From Nemania diffusa (taxonomy: Eukaryota; Ascomycota; Sordariomycetes; Xylariales; Xylariaceae): DNA of 64,000 nt. Positions within the stretch are counted from its first letter, which is position 1. The number at the start of each line of letters is the position of its first letter. Location of the stretch: positions 4,092,001 to 4,156,000 of the forward strand of contig JBBPUQ010000005.1 in assembly GCA_038501195.1 (NCBI GenBank), in the 5' to 3' direction. Under the pieces are notes generated by a model. The model was not told where the DNA came from. It was given only the letters and a program-made list of their open reading frames with translations, and searched no databases. The position numbers and the translations under genes are program-made. Shown here in pieces: positions 59,122 through 64,000 of the stretch.

Positions 59122-61140
59122 TCACTTGTGAATCTCCTTGATCGAAAACTCCTCCCACGTCACGCCCTCCAGCCCCTCGAAGTCCCCCTCGTCCACGCGC
59201 GCGACCTCGCTCCACCCCCGGATCAGGCCCCGCCAGTAGCACATCTCGGCCGCCGGGCTGAAGTAGCCGGCGTCGGCGAAGAGGGCGCGCTGCCGGCGCG
59301 CGATGCCGGCGGCGGCGCGGGGGTGCGCCTCGAGCCAGGCGACGGTCGCGGAGAGGTCGCTCCAGTCGGGGGCCACGAAGACGATGTTCGCGGTTGAGGC
59401 GGCGTGCTCGGTCGGCCAGGCGCTGCGCACCCAGGGCGCCGGGTATGGGAGTAATGGTGGTGGGGGCTCGCGGGGGCCGAGGTCGATGGGGTGGCGGGGG
59501 AGGCCGGGGGGGTTTCTCTCCTCTTTGTCCTTTCTCCCCTTCTCCTGCTTCTTCTCCTTGTCCTGGTGAGGCGCCCCCGCGGACGAAAAGGGCGCGAACA
59601 GCGAGGAGAGCGCGGAGCGCAGCGAGATAAGCCGGCGCGGCGACGACGACGAAGTCGAGGTTGAGGAAGACGAAGACGAAGACGAAGAAACGGACCGCGG
59701 CGAAGCAACCGGGCGCTCGTCCGCGTCGCCGGCGTCCAGCGTGTAGCTGAACACGGGCCGCAGCAGGTGCGTGAGGTGCTGCAGCCAGGCGACGGGGGGC
59801 GTGAGCACGACGCTCGCGCACAGGTTGTGGAACTGGAAGCGGCCGCTGTAGGTCACGCCCTCGGTGTGCACGACGTACTTGTAGCGGCAGAAGTCCTCGA
59901 TGCGCAGCGCGTTGCTCGCGTTGCGCTCCCCCGTGCCCGCGCCTGCCGCGCCCGCTGCCACGGGGGCGGTCGCCCAGTCTAGGGCTTGGATGTCGGCCCA
60001 GGGGTGAGGGGTTGGGGCTGTTGGGCCGAAGGCGCGGACCACTGGGGGAGTTAGCTGGTGTTCATGAATGTGCTTATTTTGAGACTGGGTTGTGGGATAG
60101 GTTGTGAGTACGTTGGAGAAAGGGGGGAGAAAAAAAGGGGCTGGGGTTGTTAGGGTTTGTCTAAGGTAATGATCCTAATTCGAAAGGGAATCACTCACGG
60201 TTCTGCCGCAGCCGACCAGCGCGCGGATTATTGAACCACGTGGTACCGCGCCAGACAGCGCGGGGTATCTTGTCCGCGAAGGAGAGCTCTTCCTCGACCG
60301 CATCAATAGCGCGCGCCGCGCGCGGCAGCGACCCGACGAACGGCAGCGGCCACGAGTAGAAGCTGAAGTGCGGGATCGGGAAGAAGCGCTTCGGCGCGCC
60401 CGACGCGGTGTGCTGCAGCGCCGGGTCCGCGGGCCGCGAGTACGAGAAGGTGCTCGCCAGCGGGTCGTCGTGGTGGTTGAAGGCGAAGACCGTGTCGGGG
60501 ATGTGCGCGAACGCCGAGCTGGGGGACGAAGAGGAGGAGGAGGAGGAGGCCGGGCGCGGCCAGGTCAGCAGGGCGTTGGCGATCTGGTGCAGGGTCGCTG
60601 AGCGGTGCGAGAGCATGTCGCGGCTTAGATCGCTCTTGCGCGCGGCCGAGAGGATCGAGAGCTGTCGGTGCTGTTAGCGGGTTCTTGGCGTGCGTTTCCG
60701 GGCCGGTTCCGGTCTTTGTCTCAAACCGGAATCCCCGTGGTGACGGTGACGGGCCTTACCTGGCCATCCCGGATCCGCGCGAATAGTGGCCCGAGATCAT
60801 TCAGGGGCCGCTCGAGCTTGAAGGGGCCCTTGGCTACTTCGTTGTCCACCTGCTCTAGGAGACCCGGGAAACTCGCGCGGCACTGGTCCTCGGTCAGGAA
60901 GCGATTGTTTAGGAGTTCTGGCGAAGGTGCATGGCGTCTCTCTTCCTCCCCCCTTTGCTTCTGCTGTTGATGCGATTGGGGCTCGTAGGCCTCCGGGTTC
61001 GCCGAGCGCGAGCTGTCCAGGCTCTCCTCCGGCACGAGCAGGAGGCAGTAGATAGCGAGACATATCACGGAGATGACGACGATTTGCCGTAGTCGTGCCG
61101 TCTGTCTCGCGCTGCGGGCGTGCATGTGCGAGACGCCCAT
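59122..61140 (-). CDS. CAP10-type glycosyltransferase (GT90), type II membrane protein, 3 exons, 590 aa
   Basis: Exons 61140-60760, 60670-60199 and 60041-59122 sum to 1773 nt in one frame. A short basic N-terminus precedes one transmembrane helix (about residues 20-37, IVVISVICLAIYCLLLV), so the enzyme should sit in the Golgi with its catalytic part in the lumen. Family landmarks: KIPRAVWRGTTW, then the conserved core CRYKYVVHTEGVTYSGRFQF and the late NIVFVAPDWSDL. CAP10/GT90 enzymes transfer sugars such as xylose or glucose to glycans; in Cryptococcus the founder is needed for capsule formation. The donor here cannot be read from sequence. A low-complexity Ser-rich then Lys/Glu-rich insertion of about 100 residues (near 387-484) interrupts the catalytic domain. 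Upstream neighbour is the divergent Cys-pair gene. Confidence 0.93.
59635..59692. repeat. Trinucleotide/hexanucleotide repeat in GT90 coding DNA
   Basis: A GACGAC/GACGAA run encodes a Ser-rich stretch on the minus strand. A second in-frame run of GAGGAG repeats lies at 60528-60552. Confidence 0.8.
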
Positions 61141-63047
61141 GGCGGGCGTACGGGGTTTCGACGAACGTTGAAATAGATCTGAATCAAAAACTGAAAGCCA
61201 ACCCGTTGTCTACATGATCGTCCCGCCCACGCGGTGTTCGGGATGGACGGATGTCATGCAGCGTCGGCGCCGGCAGCGAAAGGTGGGTTTTTTTACCCCT
61301 TCTTTTTCGTGGAGCTATGTTGCGCTCGCTCGCTCGATGCCGTGCCGCGATGGAGATCTATCTATCGCTCTGTCCGCGTGTCTGTATGTCTGTCCTCGCT
61401 TGCTGGAGGTCCTACTATGTATCCCGCGCCGCCAAGAAACGAGGGAAAACCGAGAAAGATAGATAATAACGGAAACGAAGGAGTGGAGTTCACGATGCGA
61501 ACCCGCATTTCTTGTTCATCGCAGGCCGACCTGAGTGGGCAAGATGTCTAGTCGTCCATCTTATAAATGGTGCCGGGACATGTGCTTCCGAAACGGCGAA
61601 TGTTGTTCCTGTCTTTCTCCCTCCCTTTCTCTCTGCTCTGTTCCTGGATCTCGCTACTCCCTCGTGTGGTTCGACTCGACTTGCATGCATGGGGATGGAT
61701 GGATGGATCTACATTACAGGGCTCCTAGTTTGTGGGGGAAATTGATTCCGTCTCCCCGCATTAATGCGACTGTGCTATTCATTCGGTGTGAACACTCTAT
61801 ATATGTATATAAAGCTATATTAATGCGGAGATTTCCCAATGGTCGGAACAAATGAATAATCAGCAGTTGGAAGCATATACATTGGTTATAATCCTCGGCT
61901 TCGTTGTACGAAACACGAACGCATAGTATTACGGTATAGTCTACGTACAGGTATGCGTATGCTTTTCCCGTCCAAGACTTCTCTCTCCTAAATAGGACCA
62001 CATAATAGGAAAAGGTGCCCGGCTTTCCGTCTCCTGCTCTTCCGATTGCGGTAAGCTCCATTTTCAGCATCCTCGCTTGACCTCGTCTCTACGTTTGCTT
62101 ATGCGTTTTTCTAGACCATCGTTGGTTAAACGTATTGATTTGGTTCTTTGCAGCGTCCCCACTGCTGTCCTTCTCGGTGTCTATTTCTCCTGCAAGCAGT
62201 GTTTCTGGTACTGTGGGCTCTTCGCTGAGATATCGTTCGAGCATAGGGGAGCATTCGTAGCTTCTACCCCTGTGACTGACTCCGAGTTAGTGCTCCAATC
62301 AATGCTAAGAGCGATTCTCCATCTCGCTAATCTTATGCCAAAGCCAGCTACCAACAGTCCACAGTGGCAGAGGATGGCTACTTACAGCTCGTCATTGGCA
62401 GTGGGCGTAGCCGGTGGTAGGATCGATGCTTTCGACATACTCCCACTCGCACGCGCTATAGTGAGTTTCTCTTTTGGGGCCTAGACAGCTGAGTGTCCCT
62501 GATTTAACAAGGTATATTTTGTTGGGCGAGTGATATACAACTCCGACTAATAGAACAAGCCGTATATCAACGATAGTACAGAGTTCAATTAACAACATAT
62601 CTCTCCATGCTCTAAGGTCTTATATAAGTTATACTCTGTCAACTCACAGGCGGATACTGATGACTGTGAATAACAGTCCTGAGCAATGTCCTAAATAACT
62701 TCTCCTGTTATTAAAGATGTTGCGAATATAGGCCCTCTGTATAGCATGTAAGGTGGTGGTGGAGGACTTGCGACTAACTAGGACTCGTCTTGCGCAGGTG
62801 CGCGCAACGCAGGACTTAGCTATGCATAGCCTGCCTGCGCGCACGCCCCCAAACTTCTTCAACGGGTGATAGGGGTAGAGCTAAGACCCTGACTCAAAGA
62901 GACAAAGCGTCCTACGCTTCAATCCCCTTCATGGCCACCACGAATACCAATTAACCGACATCGACGGTTTACTATTATCGTCTAGATACGCGTCTGACTT
63001 CGGCAGCACCGATCTGAGGAAACCTAGGCGAGAGCGCCCACGTAAAA
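61141..63047. promoter_or_regulatory. Divergent spacer between GT90 gene and Cys-pair gene
   Basis: About 1.9 kb with GATG repeats near 61690 and a GC-rich inverted repeat at 62798-62844. An open frame of 128 codons from 62101 looks weak: no family, no splice-supported extension. I do not accept it as a gene. Confidence 0.5.
62798..62844. repeat. GC-rich inverted repeat with palindromic centre
   Basis: GTGCGCGCAACGCAGG on the left pairs with CCTGCCTGCGCGCAC on the right (one small mismatch zone); the centre contains the perfect palindrome CTATGCATAG. A stem of about 14 bp is possible. Confidence 0.75.
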
Positions 63048-64000
63048 ATGTTTACGAAACACTCTAAACCACCACCAACGTCAAAACACGTTCATGACGA
63101 TGATACTCAAAGCCTCACTTCTGTCCCCAGTTTGACTAGCTCAGCGAGCACTGCCGATTCGGCCTCAGTCCTCGGCGAATCTCCGACCAAGCTCACTTCC
63201 AATAAGTTATTTAACCCTCCGCCTCCGAAGCTGGGGAAGCATAGTTGCCCGCATCCCATTGTCAAAATTGTCCGGACTCAAAGCTCTCATGGAACTCTCG
63301 CCTGCGAGAGGTGCGAGGCTAAACTGGATCAGTCGTTTCTCCAGTGCAACTATTGCGGAATTCAGCAATGTGTATCGTGTCATAGATTGGTGTCTCCTCA
63401 ATCTGAGTCGAGATCCGAAATACTCACGTCGCTCAATTTTAGGATGCGGCAAATAGAAGATGCACGCTTAGCTAATCGAAAATCGCAAGCAAAAAATCTT
63501 CGAAGACGTGAAAGGAGGTTAGGGTTAAGGTTATGGGACTTGAATATGGAAAGGGAAATGGTGAACAAATCAATGGATACTATAACCAACTCATCAAAGG
63601 CCCAGGTTTACTCCCCAGTTTTTAATAAGGGAATAGAGTCAACAGGACTCCTAGAGGAGCCAACACATCCAAGGAGCCAGCCCATCCCTCAAGACGAGGA
63701 CGTTGATGAGGATAACGATTGCGTGCCATCCTCTCCAATTACCCAAGGCAACAGAAATAACAATGTGGTAGAGGCACGCAGTCCTTTCCTTGCTAATATA
63801 CTAATTTCAGTGCATGGTCGTTTTATTCGTCACCTCCCATATACAGTAAACTGGGAAGGCGATGGATACGATGTCTCCTAAAAATTAACACAGATGGAAA
63901 AACTCAACCCAGAAAACCGCGAGATACGCATTGCATGGCGGAAGTTGGATGGCCAAGTCTTCACACATACATATTGTGAGGATTTAGAAAGAAGCCCAAT
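63048..64000 (+). CDS. Cys-pair (zinc-binding?) protein of unknown function, partial at right edge
   Basis: Exon 1 runs 63048-63845. The frame otherwise stops at 63881, but a GTAAAC..CACAG intron (63846-63893, 48 bp) rejoins it in phase 0 to a frame that begins MEKLNPENREIR and stays open to the window end; this is the reading I prefer. The N-terminus is Ser/Thr-rich and disordered. Three CxxC pairs at Cys86-Cys89, Cys100-Cys103 and Cys108-Cys111 (CERC ... CNYC ... CVSC) could form a small zinc-binding module. Next comes a basic helical stretch (RRRERRLGLRLWDLNMER). I do not recognise a family. If the intron is not used, the protein would be 277 aa. Confidence 0.7.

Noticed and set aside
58961..59821. 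Minus-strand open frame of 286 codons
   Set aside because: Shadow frame of the GT90 last exon; Arg/Ala-rich and without family motifs.
62101..62484. Plus-strand open frame of 128 codons in the divergent spacer
   Set aside because: No recognisable domain, no clear splice extension and no strong start context; left out but worth an RNA-seq check.
1..64000. CRISPR arrays, tRNA, rRNA and intact transposase or reverse-transcriptase genes
   Set aside because: I looked for tRNA B boxes, 5S-like segments, regular spacer arrays and transposon motifs and found none that hold up; a formal search could still find degraded copies.

Overview
The window looks like nuclear DNA of a filamentous ascomycete (Pezizomycotina, most likely a Sordariomycete). 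The reasons are short spliceosomal introns (mostly 48-110 bp) with GT..AG ends and CTAAC/CTGAC-like branch sites, ascomycete-type proteins (UncA-type kinesin-3, Swc4, palmitoylated casein kinase 1, CAP10 glycosyltransferase, LaeA-like methyltransferase), and a very AT-rich block that looks like the product of repeat-induced point mutation (RIP). Species cannot be named from sequence alone.

Layout. 1-6.6 kb is an extremely AT-rich, gene-free block with degraded tandem and dispersed repeats; it stops abruptly near 6.61 kb. 6.6-10.9 kb is ordinary-composition DNA without a convincing gene. 11.0-13.4 kb holds a 4-exon coiled-coil protein gene (minus). 13.4-22.4 kb is gene-poor and holds only a small VOC (glyoxalase-fold) gene at 19.9 kb. 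From 22.4 kb on the region is gene-rich: LTA4 hydrolase-type M1 peptidase (+), kinesin-3 (+), TPR-SET protein (+), a possible microprotein, an atypical protein kinase (-), an SRPK-like kinase (-), Swc4 (-), p24 cargo receptor (+), casein kinase 1 (-), PLP-dependent decarboxylase (-), LaeA-like methyltransferase (+), ArfGAP-UBA protein (+), GT90/CAP10 glycosyltransferase (-), and a Cys-pair protein gene (+) that runs off the right end.

The genes do not form one obvious pathway. Several are core housekeeping functions: chromatin (Swc4), vesicle transport (kinesin-3, p24, ArfGAP, casein kinase 1) and peptide/epoxide hydrolysis. Accessory-looking genes are the two neighbouring kinases at 36-40 kb and the divergent decarboxylase/methyltransferase pair at 50-55 kb. 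The methyltransferase has a one-base reading-frame misfit at a splice junction, so it may be broken or use an unusual splice site. I did not find a clearly new biological system; the best leads are the AT-rich repeat block, the kinase pair, the decarboxylase/methyltransferase pair and the GC3-biased micro-ORF at 35.4 kb. All exon coordinates were derived by hand from splice signals and reading-frame continuity.
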